This document shows, one piece after another, positions 1-11,839 of a stretch of DNA of 64,000 nt. Origin of the DNA: Siphonodentalium dalli (taxonomy: Eukaryota; Mollusca; Scaphopoda; Gadilida; Siphonodentaliidae); contig CP136066.1 of the NCBI GenBank assembly GCA_032622095.1, positions 46,348,911 through 46,412,910 on the forward strand. Direction: 5' to 3'. The position numbers and the translations under genes were made by a program. Numbering within the stretch: the stretch's first letter is position 1; each line of letters opens with the position of its first letter. Below the pieces are notes generated by a model. The model had not been told where the DNA came from and searched no databases. It worked only from the letters and a program-made list of their open reading frames with translations.

Positions 1-1638
1 CTATAACAAAACGGCTACCATGAAGTCTGCTTATCCCAATCCCAGATACAGGACGAGAGTAGGTACCGTAATTAAACTGAACAAATAGACACTGAATGAA
101 AAAAAAACCCCGATATTGGCCAAATGTATGAGTCGCATCCGGAGTAGGGCAGTAGGCCTACACTTTTTAATGCTATTTCGATGTACACTTTATTATAATA
201 GGAGAATGATGGTTTTGTTCAACTTTTAATGAAGTTAACAATTGTATAAGTATATATACCGTATAGTGATGCAATTATACCATATATCTTCCGAGTACCG
301 GTACCGGTATACACACAATTTCCCCGAGTCGGCGTCAGGGCCGCAGTATGTCATTTTTTGACACCATGACAAATGTGAGAACTGATTATGTTTCAGTGAA
401 TAAAATAATTACTTCATATCACCAATATATTTCTACAACTTGTTGAAAGTATAATACAACATTTTGTAGAAGTGGGTAATAAAGCATGATCTAACTCGGC
501 TACACTTTTTCTCATTCTGGCTTGGAGTACACGTTTTAAATAGTATATTTTCGAAGCAACAATTCTATTAAAAAGTATATGTTGATAATTTTTCGGTAAT
601 ATTTTTATTACATATGTAATAAATTGGCATAGTAGCATAACATTTAGCAAAAGAATTTAGTTTTTCCATAATATCTTCCAAGTACACATTTCCAACAGTC
701 GTGTTCGGGGTGGAGTACACGTTTTATTGACCATCATGAAACATTGAACTGCGCATGACAAACAGCATTAACATGTGGTGAAATATCGCTTCCGTAAACA
801 GACAGACAACAATTTCTTTTGCACAAATGACAAAAGTCTTTAATTTAGCTCATGAAGGCGCGGATTTCGGAACTTTTGGTGGAATCTTGTCTTTATTGTC
901 ACCATAATAAGAGAACCAAGCAGAATCTGCGACCAGGAGTCCTTTGTCGCCTGTAATTAGAAAAGGTATGAGCATCAGATCCGGCCACTACTGACGAGAT
1001 CTGAGTCTCATACATGTGTATATCATGTATGTGACTCAACTGGGTCTAGTCAATCCCCCTTCCAGGTAGATGTTTTATGTTATGCATAGCAATTTGAAAG
1101 CATGCGATATTTTAAAGGAAACAAGTTTTGTAACACAGCCTTACTACCATTTTCTGTTGTTAAATCTATGTATCATGGTTGCATGGATATATCGATATTC
1201 CGGAAGATTCGTCCATATAGATTAACGACCTTGATCAACGCAATGAACGCATATTGCATATAGATCTGACAGTCCTTTATTGAGGCAGTAGCGCAGTGTA
1301 AAACAAGTTTTAAAATATACAGCCTTACGGTTGTGGCATAGCCAGTAAATGGGTACCGTTACAGTATTCTCGACGCTACCTGACATGCCCGAGTATTTGG
1401 GGTCGATTAAATTTTGTGAGATATGACAATTATCCCAAGAAATATTGTCACTATAAAATGCTTAAATTTTCCATTCGTGTGGTTAAATCTATGAGTTTCC
1501 AACTTGAAATTTCCCGCTTCCATTGAACCACTCACATTTCTGTCATGGATGTAGAGGGAATCATATAGCATAATTATATCAGTTCAGTGTGAGATAAACA
1601 GAACCGCATATGTGTGTTACCTGTCAAGTGGGAAATGA
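1..1638. other. Intergenic, no gene seen
   Basis: AT-rich sequence with stops in all frames and no splice-consistent coding block. A degenerate motif, GATATTCC followed by GGAAG and GTCC, occurs near 1194 and again near 1893, so the right half shares old repeat sequence with the next stretch. Confidence 0.5.
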
Positions 1639-1695
1639 CATAGTCGTGATATGGCCTAGCGGCTGAAACGACGTTAAACCCTCAATCAAACAAAG
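1639..1695 (+). mobile_element. 3' tail of mollusc-type SINE
   Basis: The block reads TCGTGATATGGCC, then GGCTGAAACGACGTTAAACCC, then CAATCAAACAAAG. It matches the 3' part of the full SINE at 11840-12156 (GATATGGCC...GTGGCT...CGAC.ATAAACCCCAATCA). No tRNA-like head is present upstream, so this is a 5'-truncated copy. Confidence 0.6.
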
Positions 1696-2095
1696 TTACC
1701 TGTCAATAGCTTATGAGATGCATGCGATTTTGTGTATAATTATCTTTCGTACCAAGCGTGCGGTATTGATATAGTGGCAGGTGCGTCCGTATGCTTGCGA
1801 CATGCAATGTGATAACAGTCCACAAATCTGTTAATTGCTCCTATTAATTCATGGCTATTTCTTAATTTCACAGTGCGTTTCAGAGTTGTTGATATTCCCG
1901 GAAGTTTGTCCGTATGCATGCTTGCTACATGTAACAGAGTGTTCCACCAAATACACGTAACAGGGGTACGCGCCGTTCTGCTAAGTACGCTCACCCAACT
2001 ACTCTTGTGGATCTTAATAAGCATGCATGTATGCTTCTATGTCCACCCTGTACTCTTATACTTGTATGCTTAATTATGTTTTTAATTTGCTGCCC
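1696..2095. repeat. Degenerate GTCCGTATGC repeat stretch
   Basis: Two imperfect copies of GTCCGTATGCTTGC-ACATG lie about 130 bases apart (near 1786 and 1908). Open frames on both strands here follow the repeat and show no known domain. Confidence 0.35.
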
Positions 2096-2640
2096 TATAT
2101 AGCAGGGGGGGGGGGGGGGTGAACAAAAATCTTCCGGCACGTAACCAACAAGCAATTTTTTCCGCAACTAAAAAAAAAAATTCCTGCTTGTTTTTTTAGT
2201 GTTTTGGCAATGGCTTGGGCTTCAAAACCACTTTGAATGAGCGAAATAATATAATTCTAACTTGTAAACTGACTGCAGGCAGTTATCGTGTTGTATTTTG
2301 TTGCAAATTTTGAAATCCAAGATGGCCGCTGGCAGCCATGTTTTTTTGGCCGAATGACCTCAAAATGACTCATTCCTATTTACATGTCCATGTTAACATC
2401 CATGATAAATAGTATGCACAGAAATTCATATACAGCTGTTTACAGTGAATTCCCCCCCCCCCCGCAAATCTCTGTTTTAGTGTTAAAAGGGGGGTGGGTG
2501 TCAAAATATGGTCGGAAAAAAACTGCCGAAAACGGAAAAAAAATTGGCGGTGGGGGTGGGTGGGTACAAAAAATGATCGAAAGGGAAAAAATGCCATACG
2601 TGCCTGAATTTTTTTTTCGACCCCCCCCCTGTATATAGTG
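2096..2640. repeat. Homopolymer-rich repeat with AAGATGGCCGC unit
   Basis: Contains G runs (about 2104-2118 and 2490-2565) and C runs (2453-2464 and 2620-2630). It also has one copy of the dispersed unit AAATCCAAGATGGCCGC followed by GGC.GCCATGTTTTTT (2312-2348), seen again at 9550-9870, 18890-18915 and 39560-39760. The reading frames are glycine/proline-rich on one strand and lysine-rich on the other, as expected from homopolymers. Confidence 0.6.
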
Positions 2641-4256
2641 TGTATTTGTGTCCGTATGTTTATTTAAACTGGGGTTGTCAGGCAGACTATATATACTAAA
2701 GGCCAATCAGAATGGATTATTTACTCAGATCAAGAAATGACGTTGCTGTTTGGTAAAACCTATTTTCGACAAAACATTTCTGAATTTGGGATATTTATAT
2801 GATTGACATAATAGAGCTTTCCAGGCTGACTTTATGCTATGTTGGGAATTGCTACCGTGTCGCCCCGTATACTCGTATCGACATTGGCAGAATTATCCAC
2901 CCTGTACTCTTATTCCGCACTGCATGTATGATGTATGCTTATTTAGACCCCGCGAGGGTACCTCCAATTTATGCACAGAAGCATTGGCAGCTCAGATTTG
3001 AATCATGCGCTGAAAGTGCTGGGATAAATTGATATTCCGTGACTATATGTACGATTACGAATATATCAATCGAAGTTGTAACATGGTATTTTAGTTTGAT
3101 GACACAGACATTTCTCCGAGTGGTCTAGCACATGTAGTACCATGTACGTAACATCCTATAATTATTGTAATATTGATCAATGTAACTTAATGATCAACTT
3201 GGTGGTTGCTCCATTACGTGTCACGTACGATCATATTAGGTTTACCACATGTGACTTGATTGACCAATGAAAACATTATTTCTCGGAGACACTCATTGAT
3301 ATGTTATCGCTAGTGCATGGGTAATCCGTGTTCTATTGTATTAGTGGTAATCGGTATCCTTTAAATAATCGCTCAGTGAGTACACCGCAACCGTTCGTGC
3401 ATTGTGTTATATGTCATCAATGGTTATCGTCTGTTCCAACAATTTAAGTTTTAAGATGTATTTCAAGGGTTGTCATGCAAAATCGCTGGAGTATTATATT
3501 GAATACCATTCTGATCAAACCCAATCACCCATCGGTAATGAGCACACGGGTATAATGTACTGTATTACAATACAGTGGTATATTGCACTTCACGCCTCCT
3601 GTGTACCTCCCATAACCTTGTACACTGTTCAACACGGCAATTGTAAATCTATAGTACAGGCACCAGGGGCCTATACTATAGAATACAATTTTTGTAATAG
3701 CAGGCTTATTTGAGCCGTACAGAAGGTGTCGAATACTATAGACCACTGTAATCTAACAGCGAACGCGATTTCTTGTAAATCACAAAAAGACGGCAAATCG
3801 AGTACTATCGACTACCGTTTGTTGAACGCACATCTAAACATTTGTGATTTCGTCAAGGGAAATTACTCTAATGATATATATGCGAATGATATGGCAGTGC
3901 ATATTTGTGTCAGTTGGTGAGTGATTTAGTTGATGTATAAAGGTACATTATGTGTGACTAGTTCCCGATAATTGGGTTATTTTGACCATGCACAATTGCG
4001 TACGGTGAAAATTCATTCCTTCGGTATTGTGTGGAATACTGGTTGCCATGTTGAGATATTTTATCCCACCTCGATTGCGTATATATAAAAGCGGAATATA
4101 TGGAATCCAATTCACGCGTGATGTTACACCCCACCCCAACCAATTCATATTTGAACCCCATGTCCCATGGCCGTAATCTTGCTCCGTCTATGTAATTATT
4201 ACTACAACAGCATACCAAGTCTCGTTCTCGTTGCGCATGTGACCAAAACATAGAAC
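2641..4256. other. Intergenic, upstream flank of Harbinger element
   Basis: No coding block recognised. The left terminal repeat of the Harbinger element starting at 4257 should lie here, but I could not find a matching inverted sequence to its right. The segment 3191-3235 (GGTTGCTCCA..ACGTGTCACGTACG) recurs inverted at 26976-27005, so part of this is a dispersed repeat. Confidence 0.4.
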
Positions 4257-5250
4257 ATGGCGTATTCGTCGGACGAGGAATTAGAATTATTTCTGCATGA
4301 TGGAAATGCTCGCCGAGAACGTCTTTTTAAGGAACGTCGCTTTAATGTACGGGCGGAATACGAATTTCGAGAGAGGTACCGAGTGCCAGGAAGTGTGGTT
4401 GATTATTTAGTGGACAAAATAGGCGGCCACTTAGTTCCTGACGCGGACAATAGCAAGCCATTATCTCCAAGGGAGCAAATCCTAATCTTTCAACATTTCA
4501 TGGGAACAAATGCTTTTTACCATGTTATACAAGATTGTCATGGCGTTGGCAGATATATAACTGTTAAGCGAATCATCCACAAGGTAGCCCCTCTTGTCGT
4601 TGGCTTAGCACCAGAGACTATAAGATGGCCAGATGACACCATTGCTGTGGCAGAGAAGTTTTTTTTAGATGAGTGGGGTGCCCAGCATATGTGGGATCAT
4701 CGATGGCTCGCACATCAGAGTAATTCCTGCCAGTGTCGACGAAGCTGCATATGTCAATCGACACCACGTACACAGCCTGAATGTCGCGATCGTTTGTGGT
4801 CCCGATCTCGAAATATATTTCGCGACCACTCGAGCACCAGGAAGCTGGAATGATTCCCGTGTTGCTAGAGAATCGGCATTGTGGCGTGAATTTAATGACA
4901 GAGGCAGGAGACCATTTCCAGGAGCTGTCATTTTGGGGGATAGTGCATGCGTACGCTTGCACTGACTGGCTAATTACCCCCTTCACCGCAGAAGTCATGG
5001 CAGCGCATAAACGGTTCAACAAGGCGCATCGAAAAGCTAGGAACACGGTTGAACGGTGTTTTGGGGTTGTTAAAAATCGCTTTTATGTTCTGAGGACAAT
5101 CATGCGAGTGAGAGACATTTCAAGGGCATCATAATTACTCCATAATTTGTGTCTCAGTCATGGCGATGATGGCACATATTTAAACGCCCCCCCCCCCAGA
5201 CAGACATGCCTCAAGATGAAGATGTCAACGACGAAGTTGACAACATGGAG
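4257..5250 (+). pseudogene. PIF/Harbinger (HARBI1-like) transposase, broken
   Basis: DDE-type nuclease of a PIF/Harbinger DNA transposon. It starts at an ATG in good context (AACATGG). The N-terminal 130 residues carry the family helical region: FRERYRVPGSVVDYLVDKI, then PLSPREQILIFQHFMGT, then VKRIIHKVAP. The catalytic part follows in other frames: IIDGSHIRV (first Asp, near 4696), PGAVILGDSA (second Asp, near 4935) and NTVERCFGVVKNRF (Glu, near 5050), then LLHNLCL. Two frameshifts are visible. One is at or just after a T8 run (4660-4668). The other, near 4945, looks like a 4-bp GCAT/ATGC duplication. An in-frame TAA sits at 5132-5134 just before LLHNL. The three acidic residues are kept but not in one frame, so this copy cannot make a full transposase unless it is frameshift-corrected. 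It lies tail to tail with the Myb-like gene at 5998-6693, the usual two-gene content of Harbinger elements. Confidence 0.88.
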
Positions 5251-5997
5251 AGGCGCGACCAACTACCCCGGCTGTTCGAGTAGAGTTGCCAGATTTGTGA
5301 TATACTCGTGGGCAACCCGTAAATGCGTATTATATGCATGTAATGAAGTAAAAAATATGTCTACCTGCATGTACATTTACTTATTTACTCTCCCATTATA
5401 CAATTTACAAATAAAGTCTGGGGCATAACATAAATTGACGTGGGGCAGCTACGTGGCCACACGGGATGTTTTGTGAGAGGGGATCCCATCCCTCAAATTT
5501 GTCAAAATATTTAATAGTTGGAAATGTCATGCCTGACACATTAGTTTGGAACCAAAAATAGATTGGATTTGTATACATAGTTTGATATTGGGGATTGTTA
5601 GGTGGACACCCTGAACATACACCTTATAACCACGTCCATGGGTGATGGGATGCGAATTTTACAAACCCTTAAAGGGATACAATACACTAAATCCGGCCAT
5701 GTATGGGACCATCTCCCTTTATACTCAACAAAACATATGCAACAAATGAATGAATCTGAGCCATTGATTAGTGCAAAATATACTCGTGTGCTCTATGAAC
5801 AATGCAAGCAACATGGTAATTATAATTAAAATGACTTTTTTACCGAGTCATAAACTCATTTGCATTTTAATTACCATGTTTTAATTACCATCGTGCGATT
5901 ACCATATATTGTTTACCTGGAGTTTCAGAAACTTAAACACAACACAAATATAAATCAACATTTTCTTCATAAACCTGTAAAGTAACGTCAATTTAGT
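5251..5997. other. Spacer between the two Harbinger genes
   Basis: Lies between the 3' ends of the transposase and the Myb-like gene. AATAAA at 5409-5414 could polyadenylate the transposase message. The part 5665-5770 is a dispersed repeat shared with 44258-44355, so it may be a later insertion. Confidence 0.45.
5665..5770. repeat. Dispersed repeat, TTAAAGGG...CCGGCCAT family
   Basis: TTAAAGGGATACA, ATCCGGCCAT, CTTTATACTCAACA and ATATGCAACAAAT occur in the same order at 44258-44355. The TTAAAGGG start suggests a TTAA-targeting element fragment, but only one end is recognisable. Confidence 0.5.
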
Positions 5998-6693
5998 TCA
6001 GTTGCTTAGTTTCTTGATATCCTCCAGTTGAAGTTTTAAAGCACGTATCTCAAGTTTTTTACAAATGTTCTTCAATCTCAGATTTTCTATTTCTAGGGTG
6101 AGTTTTCTTTTTTTTAGATTGATAAAGTCGTCGTTTAGTAGTTTGTCGATTCCTCTGACTTTGGCTTTCCCTTTCCCTTTAGCTGTCATGGTTGGTGGTG
6201 CCGGTGTTTCTGTGACGTTATTTGATGCACTAGCGTCCGATGTGCTAGGTGTCTGCGTGTCCTGCTGTTCACTATCAGGAATGTTCACATTTAAATTCGC
6301 CTGTGCCGCATCCGATGTCGACCCCATTATAACAGGCGTGTCTGGCACTGCCGTTGAGTTCAAAGCCGCCGAATCGCGTCCAATGCTATCCAGAATGACG
6401 TTATCGACGTCGCTGAGTGCTGCTGTTGAACCACCTTCTGTTCCGGTGCCGTTCTTCCCCTTCAAATACCTCGCTAATGTTGCCCGCTTGAGGTTCGGCC
6501 ACACAGTGTCTCTCAGTGTTTTCGCATCCGAAATTCTGGCATCAAGGGACCACATTCTATCAAACACTGTCTGCCATGTTTGCTCTTTAGATTTTCTGGT
6601 GATTGTGGGTGTAAATTTCCCAAAGAGAATGTCTTTTTTATCTCGTATCGCCTGTACGAGCATCATTTTTTGCTGGTTATTCAAGTTGACCAT
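5998..6693 (-). CDS. Myb/SANT-like DNA-binding protein, Harbinger partner gene
   Basis: Intact 231-residue frame, taking the ATG at 6693 (an upstream in-frame ATG near 6714 would add seven residues). Residues about 1-75 form a Myb/SANT-like helical domain: NQQKMMLVQAIRDKKDILFG, then WQTVFDRMWSLD, then LRDTVWPNLKRATLARYLKG. This is the type found in the second gene of Harbinger transposons and in MSANTD/NAIF1-type host proteins. A Ser/Thr/Ala/Asn-rich linker follows (about 80-165), then a basic patch (KGKGKAKVRG) and a C-terminal coiled-coil-like Lys/Leu/Glu helix (about 185-228). In characterised Harbinger systems the Myb-like protein binds the transposase and transposon ends and is needed for nuclear import and transposition; here that role is inferred from family and position. 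The frame is unbroken although the transposase beside it is degraded. Confidence 0.8.
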   Translation of the reverse strand: MVNLNNQQKMMLVQAIRDKKDILFGKFTPTITRKSKEQTWQTVFDRMWSLDARISDAKTLRDTVWPNLKRATLARYLKGKNGTGTEGGSTAALSDVDNVILDSIGRDSAALNSTAVPDTPVIMGSTSDAAQANLNVNIPDSEQQDTQTPSTSDASASNNVTETPAPPTMTAKGKGKAKVRGIDKLLNDDFINLKKRKLTLEIENLRLKNICKKLEIRALKLQLEDIKKLSN

Positions 6694-8385
6694 AATTACA
6701 ACGTTGTTGCACAACTAAAGTTGACATTTTCCCACAATAAAAATCTAACACTGAATCAGGGTGCGGCAGTTTATGATAACACTATTGTCCAGAAAATACA
6801 CTCAAGTCTCGTGCATCAATGTGTTAAGCTACACGATCAGACACACATCTCAGTCGTGGGTCACTGCACTATACCCATTATATGCGAAAGTACACATATA
6901 GTACATGCACTCTAAGAAACAAGTGTAACCAATTGGTTCGTCATTGGTTTCCCACTTTGTCCCCAAATCAAGAACCAACTGGTTCTGCGTGGAACAGAGA
7001 ACCATTTGGTTTTTGATGAACCACTGACGAAAATCCAGACAAACAATCAGTTGGCTATTTGCGACATAGTTTGGTCTTCACAAATAAGCAAGCAAAAAAC
7101 CATTGGTTTTTCGTCATGCATAGTTTGGTTCTTCGGTCTCGTCCATCGGAAGAGTGTAGAGATGTTTAGAAATCGGATTCACCATTTGCAAGAAGACATT
7201 CAGCGCGAGGTGCCATATATAAACCGCTCCCTATATAACAGAGGGTGGATATGACCGCTGAGAGTTGAGTCAAAATCGTGTACATAGCATGTAGCAATCC
7301 AACCGAAATACGTGTGTCCATCTAACTTCCCAGATACCCCAAATATTTCAATATACATCTCTCCCAATCATTCTGATTATGATTATAACGTCTTCGCTGA
7401 AACGCTAGCACATATCGTATCCGTATACATTCAATTGAGAGCAGAGCAACGATCATTTGTGTACACTCAGTGGGACATCATAAACCGTATAGGTTGTACT
7501 CCATAGTATATGCGATACATCATTCACACGTGTGCAATGGCTAAATCCTAACAAGCCGGTGTGATGCTATAGTCATGCCGAATATGCTATATCCACATCA
7601 CAAGTATGGATATAGTTATGTTTCGAGACATCAAAGTCATTGTCCCCGGACAAAACGCACTGATCTGTTAGCTGTTGGAGCTGACGCCATCAAAGGACCA
7701 ATCAATGCCTCGAGGAAGACATATTGTGGGTTATCTTGGTCGTGTGTCTACGGTTATATAATGTACACGTTTCTTAACGGTTCGTCGAAAGAGGTCGGGA
7801 AACACGCCTACATGTTGCCCTTGAACTGGCAACATCAACTGTATATAGCAACTTATGATTGCCAAGAGTGGAACCTGATTTTTCTAGCTAGCTTTGGACG
7901 GGGACAGCGGCCGAAATATTAGAAGTGGGAACATCTAGACCTTAACAGTTGAACAGTTTGAGGTACCATGCAGCTGGATAAAATTCAACCCATGATGGTG
8001 GTGCGATGGCTGTTCTCGGACTTGATATTTTCGACCTGTGTCAAGATGCAATGCACTAGATACCATACACAGTGATAACAGACCATGCAGCGATGTCTAC
8101 GGTTATGTCTGCCACAAAAATGTACTGTGACGTCAAGCATGCAGAGGATCGCGGGAAAGACAGAGACAAACATAGCACTTTGACAGTATGGTGACCTATA
8201 TAATGCATCTACAAGCATGAACATTATTATAACATTCAAAATAATGAACAGAAATTTTCGACTGATCTTTCAAATGGAAACGGACAATAAAAGCCCACAA
8301 AATATAAAAAAAATCCCCTAATTTGCAGTATCGTGTCTCATTCTAGACTATTGTTTTTTTTAATATGGTGCCATCGATCTATATA
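6694..8385. other. No gene seen; right flank of Harbinger element
   Basis: The promoter of the Myb-like gene should lie just right of 6693, and the right transposon terminus somewhere beyond. No inverted match to the left side was found. The stretch 6920-7140 repeats AACCA(A/C)TTGGTT and ATTGGTTTTT words and is low in complexity. Open frames at 7575-7922 and elsewhere show no domain, and codon content looks random. Confidence 0.4.
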
Positions 8386-8926
8386 TAGAGGATCTACAAC
8401 GATTTCCAAGTTTATAGCGAAATTTACAAAACGAGACCAGTAAATTAGGTCTGGACCGAGCCTTTGACGATGTCTATACCTAATTTACTGGACGAGTTTT
8501 GTAAATTCCACTATAAACTGTGGAGGAGTTGTTGATTATATTTATTACATGATCCAGAACCTGGACAAAACATACTTAAATCAACAAATGGGACACGAAA
8601 CTAACATCGGCTTCTATAAAGCATGCGATGGCGTTTCATGTATCCATGCGTTGTTTGCCCGCGTATATAAATAGTCCCAGATAAATAAAACATCTTTGGC
8701 GTACTTAATGGCGTATATGTAATGACAACTTTTAAAATTCTTCATTCATTACAGTTTGTTGGAAAAAATATTGGAGACATAGTGTTTTGAGACGTATATA
8801 GCATATGGAACGTAAACAGACGACACCGGAAGTCAAAGGTCATCTGGAACGATTTCCTGGTTTAATATCACAATATATAGAATGGGTTTATTTAATGGAA
8901 TAAGGCTATGATCATGTAATAAATAA
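8386..8926. repeat. Palindromic element, TAGAGGATCTACAACGA family, copy 1
   Basis: The left part is an imperfect hairpin. AAATTTACAAAACGAG...CAGTAAATTAGG (about 8430-8450) pairs with CCTAATTTACTGG.CGAGTTTTGTAAATT (8480-8508), inside outer arms TAGAGGATCTACAACGA / GGAGGAGTTGTTGA. The right part is bounded by TTTATTACATGATCC (about 8540) and its inverse ATCATGTAATAAA (8911-8923). A second copy with the same order of parts lies at 28104-28642. Confidence 0.7.
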
Positions 8927-9529
8927 ATCGATGTTATCAGGATCATAAACAAATCAATGTGTGTAAAATACAATTATTTATTATATAATTACATGCATTA
9001 AGGGTTTCTTGAGCGTTTTTGTACTCGTTGTTATCCAGACCATATAACACCATCTGAATCTTAACGAATGAAGGGGGACTGTATTTATAGTTTCCACTCG
9101 AGTGCCATACACTCAATAGCGATGGAATAAAGGGGATATTTTTCACGTTATTTGTATTCTATGTCACTGAATTGCACTCGAATTCTGTATCTGGTGGGGT
9201 CAATATATTACTACTTATATTTACATTCATTTAATGCAACGGATAAACGGATCGTCAATAAAATTGGACAATAATTTGTCTATACAAGGGGGGTGGGGTC
9301 AGGACAAAATTTCCGGACACCATGCGCTAATTGTTTTCACCACCCCCTAATTTTTATTTTATCCGATTCTGAGATAGGGACATACCCGCGCCAAACTGAT
9401 TCAAATGACAATTTTGCTCAGTTTTCCTGTTCGTATCCGACCAATGTTCGGTATCATGATTATAGATTATCTTATATACCAAAAAGACTGTATAGTTTCA
9501 AAACAACTCTCCAATAAATATGGGCTATA
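8927..9529. other. No gene seen
   Basis: AT-rich. A G-rich word near 9290-9300 marks the start of another homopolymer-type repeat. No coding block. Confidence 0.4.
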
Positions 9530-9950
9530 GGCTGTGCTGGTGGATTGACATTTGAAATCCAAGATGGCTGCTGGTGGCCATGTTTGTTTAAACAACTTTT
9601 GGGGGGAAATGGAGGTCACCTCGAAGATAAAATATGAAGTTTGGTGACGATTGGATGAGAAATGTGACCTGTAATGTGCGCTAAAGGATTTTGTCACACA
9701 AAGAGTAAAATCCAAACTGGCCGCTGGCCGCTGTGTTTTCTTTTACAAAATTCGGGGGGGGGGGTGGTAGGTACCTATCGAGAGGTCACGGAAGAAGGAT
9801 AAGCTATGCAGGGTGTGTTAAAGGATTTAGTGATGCAAAGAGTAAAATCCAAGATGGCTGGCAGCGGGCATATTTTTCACATCTAGAGGTGATCCCAGAC
9901 CCATATACCGAACATCATTGAAATCGGTCAAAGTTTGTTTTAACACCTTT
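9530..9950. repeat. Tandem remnants of AAATCCAAGATGGC unit
   Basis: Three degenerate units about 140-160 bp apart: AAATCCAAGATGGCTGCTGG (9551), AAATCCAAACTGGCCGCTGG (9709) and AAATCCAAGATGGCTGGCAG (9845). Each is preceded by TTTTGTCACACAAAGAGTAAA or TTTAGTGATGCAAAGAGTAAA. A G10 run sits at about 9753. The same unit lies in the SDR introns (18890; 39580 and 39755). Confidence 0.6.
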
Positions 9951-10523
9951 GTTTTATTTTATTATGTTTTTATGAATAGTCTATTTGTATTTTAAAAGTT
10001 CAGTGAAGAGTTTACAATTATTTGAAGAATTTATTATTGTGTTATGTTTTCATTTATATCAGGTTGAATAAACGATTTTCAATATAACTGATTAAATCGG
10101 AGCCTTTTCATGTCAATGTGCATTGTTACATCCTTGATGAAAACATTTATCAACCTGACCTTTTTATTTCCCATTGGTGTCATACCTCACTATTAGCTGA
10201 TGGTGAACTCAAACCGCCTGCCAAGAGTTAAGTGCTTACATATTACATAATAAAAGCATTCTTGAAACCTTTTGTTCCATTATTTTGAAGAAAAATGACT
10301 CTAGGAACAAATTTACAGGGCCAGGAAAAAATGTGTAAGCCGGGCTGCTGACTCACCCACCACCCCCGCCTATTGTTCGGAAAAAAAACATTGCAGACCC
10401 ACCTAGTCTACAAGGAAATATTTGGGCACTTTATTTTTACTAAAAGAGCAACAAATAACATTGCCTCTCTTTTGTGTCGTCTGCTTGGATCAGTGTGAGG
10501 CTCCATACGGGACTGTGCTATAA
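9951..10523. other. No gene seen
   Basis: AT-rich flank between the AAGATGGC repeat and the TTAA element, with one poly(A) stretch near 10380. No open frame of interest. Confidence 0.4.
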
Positions 10524-11400
10524 CCCTTTCATGATGGGAGCTGCTCTGGTGCAACATTAAAGCCTTGTGCCAATGCATATATATATAATCTAGGTCGCCT
10601 CGCATATATAAGAGAATGCATTGGCTTAATAATGTTTCATCATTTTTTATAATTTTGTCCTACATGTACATTCTTTAATCACAACATTTTTTTTAACATA
10701 ACAAAGGTAAGTCGATAGGCGAAAACTCTTTATTTGATATTGATTAATAACGAAACTACATGTAAGAAAAAACTCCATCTATTTTATATGTACGTGCTGG
10801 TGATAGTTTTACAGAATTTTAGCAAATTTACTTATTTTCACATTTACCCTCCGCGGGTGTCGTTGCAATGTATGTTCATATAAAACGAGCACAATGCTTT
10901 CCACTGAAGCTTCTTGAAATATTGCTAAAAACCCTGTCCCAATGCATTATCTTATAAATATATGTGAGTCTCCCACAGGGAGCCTTTCATATATAAGATA
11001 ATTCATAATTGGCGTAACAATATTACCTTGACCTGTAAGCCAGTGCATTCTCTTCTATATCAGAGGCTCCCTGTGTGAGACTCGCATCAATATATAAGAG
11101 AATGCACAGCCACAGGGACGATAACGTTGCACTAGTACAGATCCAGTCATGAAATGGTTAACGTTTCCATGACTGTAGTTTCCTGAAATGATGAGAAAAC
11201 CATATACTAATGCATTATCTTATATATGTGATTCTCGCATATGGAGACTCGCATATATAAGAGAATACATTGGCCTAACAATATTTACATTGACCTTGTG
11301 AAGCCAGTGCATTCTCCTATATATTCACGGCTCCATGTAAGATAATGCACTGGCACATTATAATTAATGCTGCACATGCGCAGCTCCCGATATGAAAGGG
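10524..11400. mobile_element. piggyBac-like TTAA MITE with internal hairpins
   Basis: Inverted ends: CCCTTTCATGATGGGAGCTG at 10524-10543, and its inverse CAGCTCCCGATATGAAAGGG ending at 11400, followed by TTAA (the left target reads ATAA, one change). The inside repeats hairpin units in which TGCATTCTCTTATATATG is mirrored by CATATATAAGAGAATGCA around a CTCCC-TGTGAGACTC core (about 10575, 10950-11010, 11040-11105, 11210-11270, 11300-11345). A short relative lies at 45159-45421 and a left end at 51911. TTAA targeting plus CCC...GGG ends are typical of piggyBac; no transposase is present. Confidence 0.7.
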
Positions 11401-11839
11401 TTAAGAATCGTTATCGAAACTGAACTTAGGGTCATGAACATAATTCGAAGTAGATTAGTAGAATACTCATCGTTGTTTTGTCCTACACAGTACATGGTTC
11501 CATCTTGGTTATAAGGAGAAGGTGACCATAGCGGGGTTGTATATCTTTTATCCGAATTGTGACCACGAATAAAGCGACATGTAAATACACTGAAAAACTA
11601 AATTGTTGATATTCGACACAAAAGAGTAGCATTTATACTCTGTTATGGATACAATTTGATCCAATTCTTTAAAGTGTAGCCATTGCATATGCGTAGAGTA
11701 AATATTTACACAATTTATCTAGGTGCAGCTACATTTTTATATCGTTGAATTTTACTTTAATACACTTTATTGTATCACATGAACCAGGCCTCATACCTTT
11801 TAGTAAGACACACGTCTAGAATTGGCACGCACAATGACG
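11401..11839. other. No gene seen
   Basis: AT-rich; no repeat or coding block recognised. Confidence 0.4.

Noticed and set aside
2376-2706. Proline-rich or glycine-rich open frames
   Set aside because: Produced by C and G homopolymers; mirrored on both strands.
6065-6718. 217-residue plus-strand frame opposite the Myb-like gene
   Set aside because: Antisense shadow of the real minus-strand gene, hydrophobic as expected from the reverse of a charged protein.
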